Shown here: in pieces, positions 1-6,114 of the stretch
Position numbering within the stretch: position 1 is the stretch's first letter
How the letters are laid out: every line of letters begins with the position of its first letter
Assembly: GCA_900546465.1 (NCBI GenBank)
Contig: URCX01000050.1
Location: 1 to 11,992, forward strand
Direction of reading: 5' to 3'
DNA: 11,992 nt
Origin: an uncultured Bacteroidota bacterium
GTDB lineage: Bacteria; Bacteroidota; Bacteroidia; Bacteroidales; P3
Notes under the pieces: generated by a model
The model's input: only the letters and a program-made list of their open reading frames with translations
Told to the model about the DNA's origin: nothing
The model's database searches: none
Position numbers and translations under genes: made by a program

Positions 1-2
1 AA

Positions 3-257
3 GTTGTCGAAGCATACATCAACCGATTGAATAAATTGGAAGAAATGGCAATGAGCTATCCGGGAGTAGTCAAGACCTATGCAATACAAGCCGGCAGAGA
101 ATTGAGAGTCATTGTCTCCGCTGAAAAAGTCTCCGATCAGGAAGCAAATCAAATTTCATTCGATTTATCCAAGCAGATACAAAATGAAATGGTCTTCCCG
201 GGAATGATAAAAGTAACAGTCATAAGAGAAACCAGAGCAGTAAGCTACGCAAAGTAA
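3..257 (+). CDS. rny: Ribonuclease Y, C-terminal 84 residues (5'-truncated by window edge)
   Basis: RNase Y is a membrane-anchored endoribonuclease that starts mRNA turnover. Only its extreme C-terminus is in the window. The frame is open from base 3 with no start, so the gene began upstream. The visible part has the block typical of the end of RNase Y: a helix with YINRL and LEEMA, then the pieces GVVKTYAIQAGRELRVIV, PGMIKVTVIRETRAV and SYAK at the stop. The membrane helix, the coiled coil, the KH domain and the catalytic HD domain all lie outside. The TAA stop is followed after 36 bases by a strong intrinsic terminator, so this is the end of its transcription unit. The assignment rests on remembered family sequence and is firm because the C-terminal block is highly conserved. 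Confidence 0.93.
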   Translation, partial: VVEAYINRLNKLEEMAMSYPGVVKTYAIQAGRELRVIVSAEKVSDQEANQISFDLSKQIQNEMVFPGMIKVTVIRETRAVSYAK

Positions 258-293
258 ATATCATGTTATAGTTTTCATTGGTTTTATTACTTT

Positions 294-329
294 ACGGAGA
301 CATTTTCCCAAATGTCTCCGTTCTTTTTT
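294..329 (+). terminator. Intrinsic terminator after rny
   Basis: A perfect 12-bp stem (294-305 pairing with 310-321; left arm ACGGAGACATTT) closes a 4-base loop. It is followed by a T-rich tract, TCTTTTTT. It lies 36 bases after the rny stop and is a textbook Rho-independent terminator for the plus strand. Confidence 0.93.
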
Positions 330-586
330 CTCACACTCCGAAGTAAAAATGAATATTGCATGCCGAATTTTTTACAAAGGGAGAAAGATTTGACGCCTCC
401 GAGCTAATATGCGATTAAAAGAAAAGGTAAAGAGGATCGAACAAATAAGCGTATCTCTGACCACTTTGAGTTGCCTGAAAAGTCGGGAGGAAGAATCTTA
501 AAAGAAAGTTTTTTCGATAAGTACGGAAAATTCTTGTAGGCATAATCATGTATCTATTGTTGAGAAACAAATAAATAATTGCAAAT

Positions 587-691
587 GTGTCAACAAGGAA
601 GAAGAAAACAAACAAGACAACAAAAAGAAAAGTCGGTGCTTTAAAAGCAAAAGCAGTAAAGAGAAAGACAACTGCAAGAAAGCGAAAATAA
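587..691 (+). CDS. Candidate very basic 34-aa protein (Lys/Arg-rich, GTG start)
   Basis: This frame is too short for usual gene callers. It begins with GTG at 587 and ends with TAA at 689-691. Of its 34 residues, 12 are Lys and 5 are Arg; none is acidic. The rest is mainly Thr, Ala and Val, with blocks such as RKKKTNK, TTKRK, KAKAVKRK and ARKRK. This composition is typical of nucleic-acid-binding tails, such as histone H1/Hc1-like or small ribosomal proteins. The best argument that it is real is position: the stop lies 12 bases before an intrinsic terminator that no other plus-strand gene accounts for. The start is unsure, because no ATG lies in frame after the upstream TAA (571-573) and no ribosome binding site is visible. 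A purine-rich stretch could produce such a frame by chance. Function is unknown; nucleic-acid binding is inferred from charge alone. Confidence 0.45.
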   Translation: MSTRKKKTNKTTKRKVGALKAKAVKRKTTARKRK

Positions 692-703
692 AAACATTAC
701 AAT

Positions 704-730
704 AACGCCCCGCAATAGGGCGTTTTCTTT
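704..730 (+). terminator. Intrinsic terminator after the basic mini-ORF
   Basis: A 7-bp stem (AACGCCC at 704-710 with GGGCGTT at 718-724) closes a 7-base loop and runs into TTCTTT. It ends a plus-strand transcript from the 330-700 region. It also sits directly before the start of the next frame at 733, so it could act as an attenuator for that gene. Confidence 0.85.
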
Positions 731-732
731 GT

Positions 733-1186
733 ATGAAGAAAGTAATCAAATTCAATACGGGATACTTGGTTGACCTCGCAGGAGTAGTGTTCTTTGTTTT
801 TTTTGTTGTGTGCTTTTTGTTCACATAAAAAGGGGTTTGCGATAATCTCTATCATTTCCGGACTTGTCGCATTGATTTTTGCAGCTTTATATTTGATTTG
901 GCAAGATACCGCAATAAGTAATGACTGTAATAAATCAGTATTCGTAAAGCCTGAAGAGGGAGATGAACCGAAAGAGGTAAAGCCTAATGAAATGCGTTAC
1001 GGACTGAACGGCGTGAAATCGAAAGGAAAGGTATATAAACTTGTGGACGGAACCCATGCAAAGGTTACCAAGTCGGGAGAAGTAAAGATACATTCGCTTT
1101 TCGGGAATATTACTAATATAATGCTTGGAGGTGGAGAACTTGCTACCCCGCCTGATAAAGGCTGGCAAAAGGTATTCGATAAATAG
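733..1186 (+). pseudogene. Small two-helix membrane protein, split by a frameshift at a T8 run
   Basis: Two overlapping frames look like one gene. The first starts with ATG at 733 (MKKVIKFNTGYLVDLAG, then a hydrophobic stretch) and stops at TAA 826-828 after 31 codons. The second is open up to TAG 1184-1186 and has no good start of its own. Both cross the T8 run at 797-804. Removing one T joins them into a protein of about 150 residues. It would have helix 1 at about residues 11-30, a short HKKG turn, helix 2 at about 36-58 ending in LIWQ, and a soluble tail of about 90 residues with PEEGDEPKEVKP, a segment around KGKVYKLVDGTHAKVTKSG, and GGGELATPPDKGWQKVFDK. I do not recognise the family. 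The split may be a mutation, a phase-variation switch, programmed frameshifting or a sequencing error. A terminator follows 9 bases after the stop, which supports a transcribed gene. Confidence 0.6.
797..804 (+). repeat. Homopolymer T8 at the frame break
   Basis: Eight consecutive T, flanked by G on both sides, lie within codons for the first membrane helix of the split gene. With seven T the 733 frame continues into the downstream 130-codon frame; with eight it stops at 826-828. Tracts of this length are prone to slippage. Confidence 0.8.
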
Positions 1187-1195
1187 AGTATTTGT

Positions 1196-1236
1196 GCTTG
1201 TTTTCTGAATGAAAACAAGCTCTTTTTTGTTTTTTT
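1196..1236 (+). terminator. Intrinsic terminator after the split membrane gene
   Basis: A 10-bp perfect stem (GCTTGTTTTC at 1196-1205 with GAAAACAAGC at 1211-1220) closes a 5-base loop. It is followed by TCTTTTTTG and a further run of T. It lies 9 bases downstream of the stop at 1186. Confidence 0.93.
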
Positions 1237-1244
1237 GTCTCCCA

Positions 1245-1733
1245 TCAGCGGTATTGCATGCCGTAAATCGCTGCTATCGCTGCTACTTCCTTGCGGATTT
1301 CTTCGTTCTCATGTTTGGCTTAATGAATGCTTTGTTTGGTGTCGCTATAGTAGGCAAGCATTCGTACGATATTCATCGACAATACTGCCGGCAAATCGCA
1401 TATTTCTATATGCCATAAGCCGTATAACTTGCAAAAATCGGTCAGCATACGCTTTATCTTTATCGCAAAATCCGACCTGTTTTATATATGGCTCTGTCCG
1501 TACATAATTTTTGAAGAAGTAGAATACATAAGTTTTCGTTTATCATACTTCTGCGTCTTTTGCCTTTTCAAAACTCTTTTTGTACTTCTCGCAACGAAGT
1601 ACATGTCGTTTTAATCAGCCGTTATTTGTATTGTTTTTTCTGTAGTATTTCTGTAATATTCCTCAGTACTCGACAATATAAACGACTGATGTACAATAAT
1701 GTTCAGAGAAATCAATATGAAACGCCCTTTCAT
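1245..1733 (-). pseudogene. Possible decayed gene: minus-strand frame broken by three TAA stops
   Basis: Read on the minus strand from ATG at 1733-1731, one frame runs 163 codons to TGA at 1247-1245. It is interrupted only by TAA at 1613-1611, 1484-1482 and 1322-1320. The segments read like protein: a first part with ILSSTEEYYRNTTEKTIQIT, a basic second part starting MYFVARSTKRVLKRQKTQKY, a third with MLTDFCKLYGLWHIEICDLP and MNIVRMLAYYSDTKQSIH, and a last helix-like part with NEEIRKEVAAIAAIYGMQYR. I cannot name a family. The three stops could be nonsense mutations. A changed genetic code is unlikely, because neighbouring genes end naturally at TAA. The plus strand here also has open frames of 60-90 codons, so low stop density may partly reflect composition. 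Apart from this and the repeats near 1718-1802, I see nothing in the 1237-1820 gap. Confidence 0.3.
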
Positions 1734-1802
1734 GCTTGCTGAAACGCCCTTCTAATTTTTTCTTTCGGCCTTTTAATTTTCTGAAACGCCGTTTCATTCT
1801 GT
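1718..1802. repeat. Four degenerate 21-22 bp tandem repeats upstream of the HD gene promoter
   Basis: The units start at 1718, 1740, 1761 and 1782. Units 1, 2 and 4 begin TGAAACGCC; unit 3 is diverged (TCTTTCGGCC). Units 2 and 3 continue with TT.TAATTTT. Unit 4 contains the near-palindrome TGAAACGCCGTTTCA (1782-1796, 7-bp arms around one base). The period is two helical turns, so all units face the same side of the DNA. The array ends 19 bases before the -33 box of the HD gene. A regulatory or DNA-bending role is inference. Confidence 0.7.
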
Positions 1803-1821
1803 GCGATATTTTATTTGTAAG

Positions 1822-1853
1822 TTTGGTTTTCTTGATGTGAAGTTGTATCTTTG
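1822..1853 (+). promoter_or_regulatory. Bacteroidota-type promoter of the HD hydrolase gene
   Basis: TTTG at 1822-1825 matches the -33 box. TATCTTTG at 1846-1853 matches the -7 box TAnnTTTG exactly. The 20-base spacing fits the primary sigma factor of this phylum. The start codon at 1865 is only 11 bases past the -7 box, so the transcript would have a leader of a few bases at most. Confidence 0.82.
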
Positions 1854-1864
1854 CAGGTTGAAAC

Positions 1865-3055
1865 ATGGGAACTCAAAACAAGAAAAAAATTATCAACGAC
1901 CCGGTTTATGGATTTATCAATATACCGGGAGAGGAGGTGTATGAACTTGTCATGAGTCCTGTTTTGCAAAGGCTGAGACGCATAAAGCAATTAGGATTAA
2001 GCAGTTTGGTTTACCCTGGTGCGGAACACAGCAGGTTTTCTCACTCTTTGGGTGCGATGTATTTGATGATTCAGGCTTTGGAGGTGCTGAAACAAAAGGG
2101 AGTACAGATAAGCGAGGAAGAATATAATGCCACTTTGATAGCCATTCTCCTGCATGATGCAGGTCATTCGCCCTTTTCGCATTGTTTGGAACATTTTTTC
2201 TTCGATTGTTCTCACGAAGACTTGTCATTGAAGTTCATGCAGAAATTGGGAGTTGGCGAAACGGCTCGACGAATTTTCAAAGACACCTACCATAAACGCT
2301 TTCTCCATCAGTTGGTTTCCTCTCAGGTAGATACGGACAGATTGGACTATCTGACCAGAGATAGTTTCTTTACAGGGGTCAGCGAAGGCGTAATTGGAAC
2401 CGAACGTATTCTGAAAATGTTCAACGTATGCAATGATGAGTTAATGATAGATGAGAAAGGCATTTATTCCATTGAGAAATTCATTATTTCGAGACGTCTG
2501 ATGTATTGGCAGGTATATATGCACAAAACCGTTGTTGCGGCGGACAATCTTATGCTTAAGGTCTTGACAAGGGCAAGAGATTTGCAGTCGGAGGGCAGAT
2601 TGCTCTTGCAGGACTATCCTGTGAGCCGGCATTTGAGCTATTTCCTTGAGAAGGGAGTGCGGAGCATTGAGGACGAAGAAGCAATTCGGCATTATCTCTT
2701 GCTTGATGATTCCGATGTTTGGAGCAGCGTTAAGACTTGGTCTTTGCATAAGGACAGCATATTGAGTTTTCTTGCAAGTTCTTTGATGAACCGTTCTTTG
2801 GGAAAGATAATAATCAGTAATAAAGCCTTTGACGATGAAGAGAAACGCAGGCTTTGCCGATATGAAAGCGAGGAAGAAAAGAAGTACTTCACCGCATCGG
2901 ATAAACTGTACAACAAGGCGTATAATTTTAACGATACGGGAATAAACATACTCTTCAAAGACGGAAGCGTAAAGGAGATTTGCGAGGCTTCCGACCAGTT
3001 GGACAGAAGTTTTCTTTCAAAGGAGATTTGCAAGTATTTCTATTACCAAATATGA
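1865..3055 (+). CDS. HD-domain phosphohydrolase (SAMHD1/dGTPase-like)
   Basis: This is a 396-residue soluble protein with no signal peptide. The N-terminal half carries the metal-binding H...HD...D signature. His60 lies in HSRFSHSLG, His97-Asp98 in LLHDAGHSPFSH, and the last Asp (158) in VDTDRLDYLTRD, in the arrangement seen in SAMHD1-like and EF1143-like dNTP triphosphohydrolases. The start region NDPVYGFINIP and LQRLRRIKQLG is also typical of this branch. Family members hydrolyse dNTPs or other nucleotides; the substrate here cannot be read from sequence. The ATG at 1865 is set by the promoter ending at 1853. The gene stops 48 bases before the peptidase start, with no terminator between, so the two are probably cotranscribed. 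Calling it a general HD hydrolase is safe; dNTPase activity is inferred. Confidence 0.9.
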   Translation: MGTQNKKKIINDPVYGFINIPGEEVYELVMSPVLQRLRRIKQLGLSSLVYPGAEHSRFSHSLGAMYLMIQALEVLKQKGVQISEEEYNATLIAILLHDAGHSPFSHCLEHFFFDCSHEDLSLKFMQKLGVGETARRIFKDTYHKRFLHQLVSSQVDTDRLDYLTRDSFFTGVSEGVIGTERILKMFNVCNDELMIDEKGIYSIEKFIISRRLMYWQVYMHKTVVAADNLMLKVLTRARDLQSEGRLLLQDYPVSRHLSYFLEKGVRSIEDEEAIRHYLLLDDSDVWSSVKTWSLHKDSILSFLASSLMNRSLGKIIISNKAFDDEEKRRLCRYESEEEKKYFTASDKLYNKAYNFNDTGINILFKDGSVKEICEASDQLDRSFLSKEICKYFYYQI

Positions 3056-3103
3056 AAAAGGCAGATGAGAAGCGAAAAACGAACAATCAAAAAAGTCAAT
3101 TAT

Positions 3104-5197
3104 ATGAGAAATAAAACAATTCTTTTGGCAGCAGCAACCATACTCTTGTTCTCTGCCTGCAAACAGCGTTCGGAAAGCGATAAAAACGTAATCGATAAGC
3201 CGAATGTTGAGATAAAAGACGGTAAATTAAGTCCTGAGGCTCTTTGGAGCTTCGGAAGAATAGGAGATGTGTCGGTATCGCCTGACGGAAAAAAAGTCCT
3301 ATATACTCTTACCTATTACAGCATAAGTGAAAACAAAGGTAATGCAGAGGTTTACACCATGAACACAGACGGGAGCGAGGTGAAAAGGCTGACTACCACC
3401 GCTTCAAGCGAGTGGAATGTAATTTGGAATCCTAAAGGCGACAAAATAGGTTTCATTTATGCCGATGAGGGCGGAGTGAATATTTATGAGATGAACCCTG
3501 ACGGCAGCAATCGCAAAGCAATATCCGATTTCAAAGAAGGAGACTTGGAAGGCTTCTCTTACTCTCCCGATGGTAAAAAAATAGTATATGTAAGAGCTGT
3601 TCCGAAACAAGATAAATTCGCAAAATTAAAGGAAGGCTTGGATAAGACAACGGGAAGGATTAACGACGATCTTGCTTACAGACATTGGGATCAATGGGTT
3701 GATGCAGTGCCTCAGCCTTTCATAGCCGATTTTGACGGAAAGAAGATTGGCGAGGGTGAGAACTTATTGAAAGGAACGGAGTTTGAATCCCCTATGAGAC
3801 CGTGGGGAGGCATGGAACAAATAGCATGGAGTCCGGATAGCAAGTCAATAGCATACACATGTCGCAAGAAAACCGGCAAAGACTACGCATTCTCCACCAA
3901 TTCCGATATTTACCTTTACAATATCGAAACAAAGAAAACACAAAATCTTTCGGACGGAATGATGGGTTATGACCAAAATCCGGTCTTCTCCCCTGACGGT
4001 AAGATGATTGCATGGGAGAGTATGGAAAGGGACGGTTATGAAGCAGACAAAATACGTCTTATGGTCTATAAGTTTGAAAGCGGAAAAGCGGAATACTATA
4101 CACCTGACTTCGATCAAAACGTCGGCGGATTGAAATTCTCCAAAGACAACAAATGGATTTATTTCGTTTCGGACTATCACGCTGTCGATAATATATATAA
4201 GATAAGCATGGAAGACAAAGCCATTAAGCAGATAACCTCCGGCGTTCATGATTATACTTCCGTGCATTTTGCAGCAGACGGCAAACTGATAGGAGAGAAT
4301 ATGAGTATGTCTCACCCTAATGAAATATGGTTGATAGACGAGAAAACCAAAGAACAAAAGAAAGTATCAACCTGCAATGATGACCTTATGGCAAAAATCA
4401 AATGGGGCAAGGTTGAAGAACGTTGGTTGAAAGCCACCGATGGAAAGGATTTGCAGACATGGGTTATCTATCCGCCGGATTTCGATGCCACAAAGCAATA
4501 TCCTACATTGCTTTATTGTGAAGGCGGTCCTCAATCCACCGTTTCTCAGTTCTGGTCTTATCGTTGGAACTTCCAAATCATGGCTTCGCACGGCTATATC
4601 ATAGTTGCCCCTAACAGAAGAGGCTTGCCAGGTTTCGGACAGGAATGGAACGAACAAATCAGCGGAGACTATGGCGGACAATGTATGCGGGACTATCTCA
4701 CGGCAATAGACGAACTGAGCAAAGAAAGCTATGTGGATAAAGACAGATTGGGAGCTGTCGGAGCAAGTTTCGGAGGATTCTCCGTTTATTGGCTTGCAGG
4801 ACATCACAACAAACGCTTCAAATGTTTCATAGCACATAACGGAATGTTCAATTTGGAACAACAATACCTTGAAACCGAAGAAATGTGGTTTGTAAACTGG
4901 GATTTGGGCGGTCCTTATTGGGACAAGAACAACAAAGTGGCACAAAAATCCTATGCAAACTCGCCACATTTGTTCGTCGATAAGTGGGACACTCCGCTGA
5001 TGGTAATACATTCCGAATTCGATTTCCGAATAGTGGCATCACAAGGCATGGCAGCATACAACGCAGCCCTTATAAGAGGAATTCCTGCTCGTTATCTTTA
5101 CTTCCCGGATGAAACTCATTGGGTCTTGAAGCCGCAAAACGGCATATTGTGGCAGAGGAACTTCTTCGATTGGTTGGATAAATGGTTGAAAAAATAA
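3104..5197 (+). CDS. S9-family dipeptidyl peptidase lipoprotein (DPP5-like)
   Basis: An exopeptidase of the prolyl-oligopeptidase family S9, probably releasing dipeptides in the periplasm. The chosen start gives 697 residues beginning MRNKTILLAAATILL and a lipobox-like FSAC with Cys19. An upstream ATG at 3065 would place 13 polar residues before the signal and is less likely. The N-terminal two thirds is a beta-propeller with PD40-type repeats (SPDGKKVLY, MNTDGSEVKRLT, SPDGKKIVYV, FSPDGKMIAWE). The C-terminal alpha/beta hydrolase domain holds Ser555 (GASFGG), Asp640 (HSEFD) and His672 (DETHW). Length and triad spacing resemble DPP5 of Porphyromonas gingivalis, which takes part in amino-acid nutrition from peptides. 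It follows the HD gene closely, which may be cotranscription rather than shared function. Lys at +2 after Cys leaves surface export open. Confidence 0.92.
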   Translation: MRNKTILLAAATILLFSACKQRSESDKNVIDKPNVEIKDGKLSPEALWSFGRIGDVSVSPDGKKVLYTLTYYSISENKGNAEVYTMNTDGSEVKRLTTTASSEWNVIWNPKGDKIGFIYADEGGVNIYEMNPDGSNRKAISDFKEGDLEGFSYSPDGKKIVYVRAVPKQDKFAKLKEGLDKTTGRINDDLAYRHWDQWVDAVPQPFIADFDGKKIGEGENLLKGTEFESPMRPWGGMEQIAWSPDSKSIAYTCRKKTGKDYAFSTNSDIYLYNIETKKTQNLSDGMMGYDQNPVFSPDGKMIAWESMERDGYEADKIRLMVYKFESGKAEYYTPDFDQNVGGLKFSKDNKWIYFVSDYHAVDNIYKISMEDKAIKQITSGVHDYTSVHFAADGKLIGENMSMSHPNEIWLIDEKTKEQKKVSTCNDDLMAKIKWGKVEERWLKATDGKDLQTWVIYPPDFDATKQYPTLLYCEGGPQSTVSQFWSYRWNFQIMASHGYIIVAPNRRGLPGFGQEWNEQISGDYGGQCMRDYLTAIDELSKESYVDKDRLGAVGASFGGFSVYWLAGHHNKRFKCFIAHNGMFNLEQQYLETEEMWFVNWDLGGPYWDKNNKVAQKSYANSPHLFVDKWDTPLMVIHSEFDFRIVASQGMAAYNAALIRGIPARYLYFPDETHWVLKPQNGILWQRNFFDWLDKWLKK

Positions 5198-5207
5198 AAA
5201 GAATAAT

Positions 5208-5250
5208 CGGAATGCGGACAGGTCGCTTGTTTAGAGCTTATCCGCATCCG
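5208..5250. other. Hairpin between the peptidase and DUF3127 genes
   Basis: An imperfect inverted repeat (CGGAATGCGGA at 5208-5218 with TCCGCATCCG at 5241-5250, one bulged base) sits 11 bases after the peptidase stop. No T-run follows on the plus strand, so it is not a classical terminator for the peptidase. It may be a weak terminator or an mRNA end or processing structure. On the minus strand a T-rich tract does follow it, but no gene there needs it. Confidence 0.4.
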
Positions 5251-5279
5251 AAATCAAACAATAAACACATAATACAGAG

Positions 5280-5807
5280 ATGGAAATAATAGGAAAGCTA
5301 ATCAAAATTTTACCGGAAACTTCCGGAACGAGCGAGAAAGGTAATTGGGTAAGAGGGGGCTTTGTCATAGAGTATCAGGACGGAGATTATCCTACCAATG
5401 CAGCCTTTACTCTTTTCGGCGAAAACAGAATAAATATGGCGAAGAACCTTCCCATGGGTTCGATGGTAAGAGTGCAATTTTCGGTAAGGTCAAGAGAGTA
5501 TCAGGAACGTTGGTACACTGATTTGAGTTGTTTCAGAATTGAACCATACGGACAAAGCATGCCTTATCCGCAGGGAAATCCGGCATACGCTCAAGCCTAT
5601 CAACCTGCTCCCGCACCTGCTTACGGACAAGTTTACCCGCAACAAGGATTTCAACCGACTGCACAGCCGGCTTATCAAGCACAAACACCCGTTTATCAGC
5701 CCGCACCACAGCAGCAACAACCACCCGTTTATCCCGAAGCACAACCACAGGAAGGCAGTTTCGGAGATATGCAAAGCGTCAATCAAGAAGACGACCTCCC
5801 TTTCTAA
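5280..5807 (+). CDS. DUF3127 protein with Pro/Gln/Tyr-rich linker and SSB-like acidic tip
   Basis: This is a 175-residue soluble protein. Residues 1-90 match the DUF3127 pattern (EIIGKLIKILPETSG, then WVRGGFVIEY, a YPTNAAFTLFG block, and VRVQFSVRSREY, WYTDL). I recall this family as a predicted OB-like fold. Residues 91-165 are a low-complexity linker of Pro, Gln, Tyr and Ala with repeated YQP and PVY units. The last residues are EDDLPF. A flexible linker followed by an acidic tip ending Pro-Phe is the layout of bacterial single-stranded DNA-binding protein, where the tip recruits replication and repair enzymes. I infer that this protein binds nucleic acid or docks to the same partners, but it lacks the SSB domain itself. 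It lies 82 bases after the peptidase stop; whether they share a transcript is unclear. Confidence 0.85.
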   Translation: MEIIGKLIKILPETSGTSEKGNWVRGGFVIEYQDGDYPTNAAFTLFGENRINMAKNLPMGSMVRVQFSVRSREYQERWYTDLSCFRIEPYGQSMPYPQGNPAYAQAYQPAPAPAYGQVYPQQGFQPTAQPAYQAQTPVYQPAPQQQQPPVYPEAQPQEGSFGDMQSVNQEDDLPF

Positions 5808-5826
5808 GGAGCGACAAGTACAAATC

Positions 5827-5869
5827 AAGCTCGCATGTTCCGAAATCCTTTTCGGCAGCATGCGGGCTT
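5827..5869 (+). terminator. Long hairpin after the DUF3127 gene, possible terminator
   Basis: The lower stem of 11 bp (AAGCTCGCATG at 5827-5837 with CATGCGGGCTT at 5859-5869, one G-U pair) and the upper stem of 6 bp (CCGAAA 5840-5845 with TTTCGG 5850-5855) are separated by a small internal loop. It starts 19 bases after the stop. The T-tract is weak (CTTCTATTAT), so termination efficiency is uncertain. Confidence 0.6.
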
Positions 5870-5871
5870 CT

Positions 5872-5898
5872 ATTATGCAGAAGCTTCGCTGCAATAAT
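5872..5898. other. Second hairpin directly after the first
   Basis: ATTA and TGCAG (5872-5880) pair with CTGCA and TAAT (5889-5898) around an 8-base loop with one bulged base. It starts two bases after the preceding hairpin. The tandem arrangement suggests a structured 3' end, but no RNA family is recognised. Confidence 0.35.
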
Positions 5899-5902
5899 AT
5901 AA

Positions 5903-6025
5903 GGATTTGGCAAAACACTTCAAGGGAGCTATGATAAAGCGGAACTCTTCAACACAAAAGAATTCCACTTTATCATAGACCCCGAAGAAAGGACGGCCTT
6001 ACCTCTTCTTCCGCCTTATCGATAA
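5903..6025 (+). pseudogene. Startless 40-codon coding-like fragment
   Basis: A frame without a start codon, open between TAA 5900-5902 and TAA 6023-6025, reads like real protein: GFGKTLQGSYDKAELFNTKE and then FHFIIDPEERTALPLLPPYR. It has no membrane segment or known motif that I recognise. It overlaps the 19-base inverted repeat at 5929-5978, so its protein-like look may be a coincidence of that repeat. It could be the remains of a gene lost between the DUF3127 and RyR loci. Confidence 0.2.
5929..5978. repeat. Imperfect inverted repeat with 19-base arms
   Basis: CTATGATAAAGCGGAACTC (5929-5947) is almost the reverse complement of GAATTCCACTTTATCATAG (5960-5978), with two mismatches and a 12-base spacer. 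The outer 11 bp are perfect. There is no T-tract on either side, so it is not a standard terminator. It could be a binding site, an RNA hairpin or the scar of a small mobile element. Confidence 0.5.
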
Positions 6026-6114
6026 ATTTGAAAACAGCTGTATTTTTGCTCAAAAATGTGCATACTTATTGCATTCATGAAGAATGCTCACAATGTTACG
6101 AGTCAATTCTCTAT

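Noticed and set aside
1235..1507. Plus-strand 90-codon frame
   Set aside because: Cys/Ser/Leu-rich with no recognisable domain and no promoter. The minus-strand frame here looks more protein-like, and the two overlap.
1320..1613. Reassignment of TAA to an amino acid, from the in-frame TAA codons of the minus-strand frame
   Set aside because: The rny, DUF3127, RyR and S9 genes all end at TAA exactly where their families end, so TAA is a normal stop here.
1663..1866. Minus-strand 67-codon frame with Lys/Arg-rich heptads
   Set aside because: It runs through the 21-bp repeat array and over the promoter and start of the HD gene; the basic heptads are the repeats translated.
4367..5011. Minus-strand 214-codon frame
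   Set aside because: It is the antisense shadow of the strongly supported S9 peptidase domain and matches no family. The same holds for 3845-4357.
5490..5934. Open frames on both strands across the DUF3127 gene linker
   Set aside because: They arise from the repetitive Pro/Gln/Tyr-coding DNA of the real gene. The 5280 frame has the domain and the SSB-like tail.
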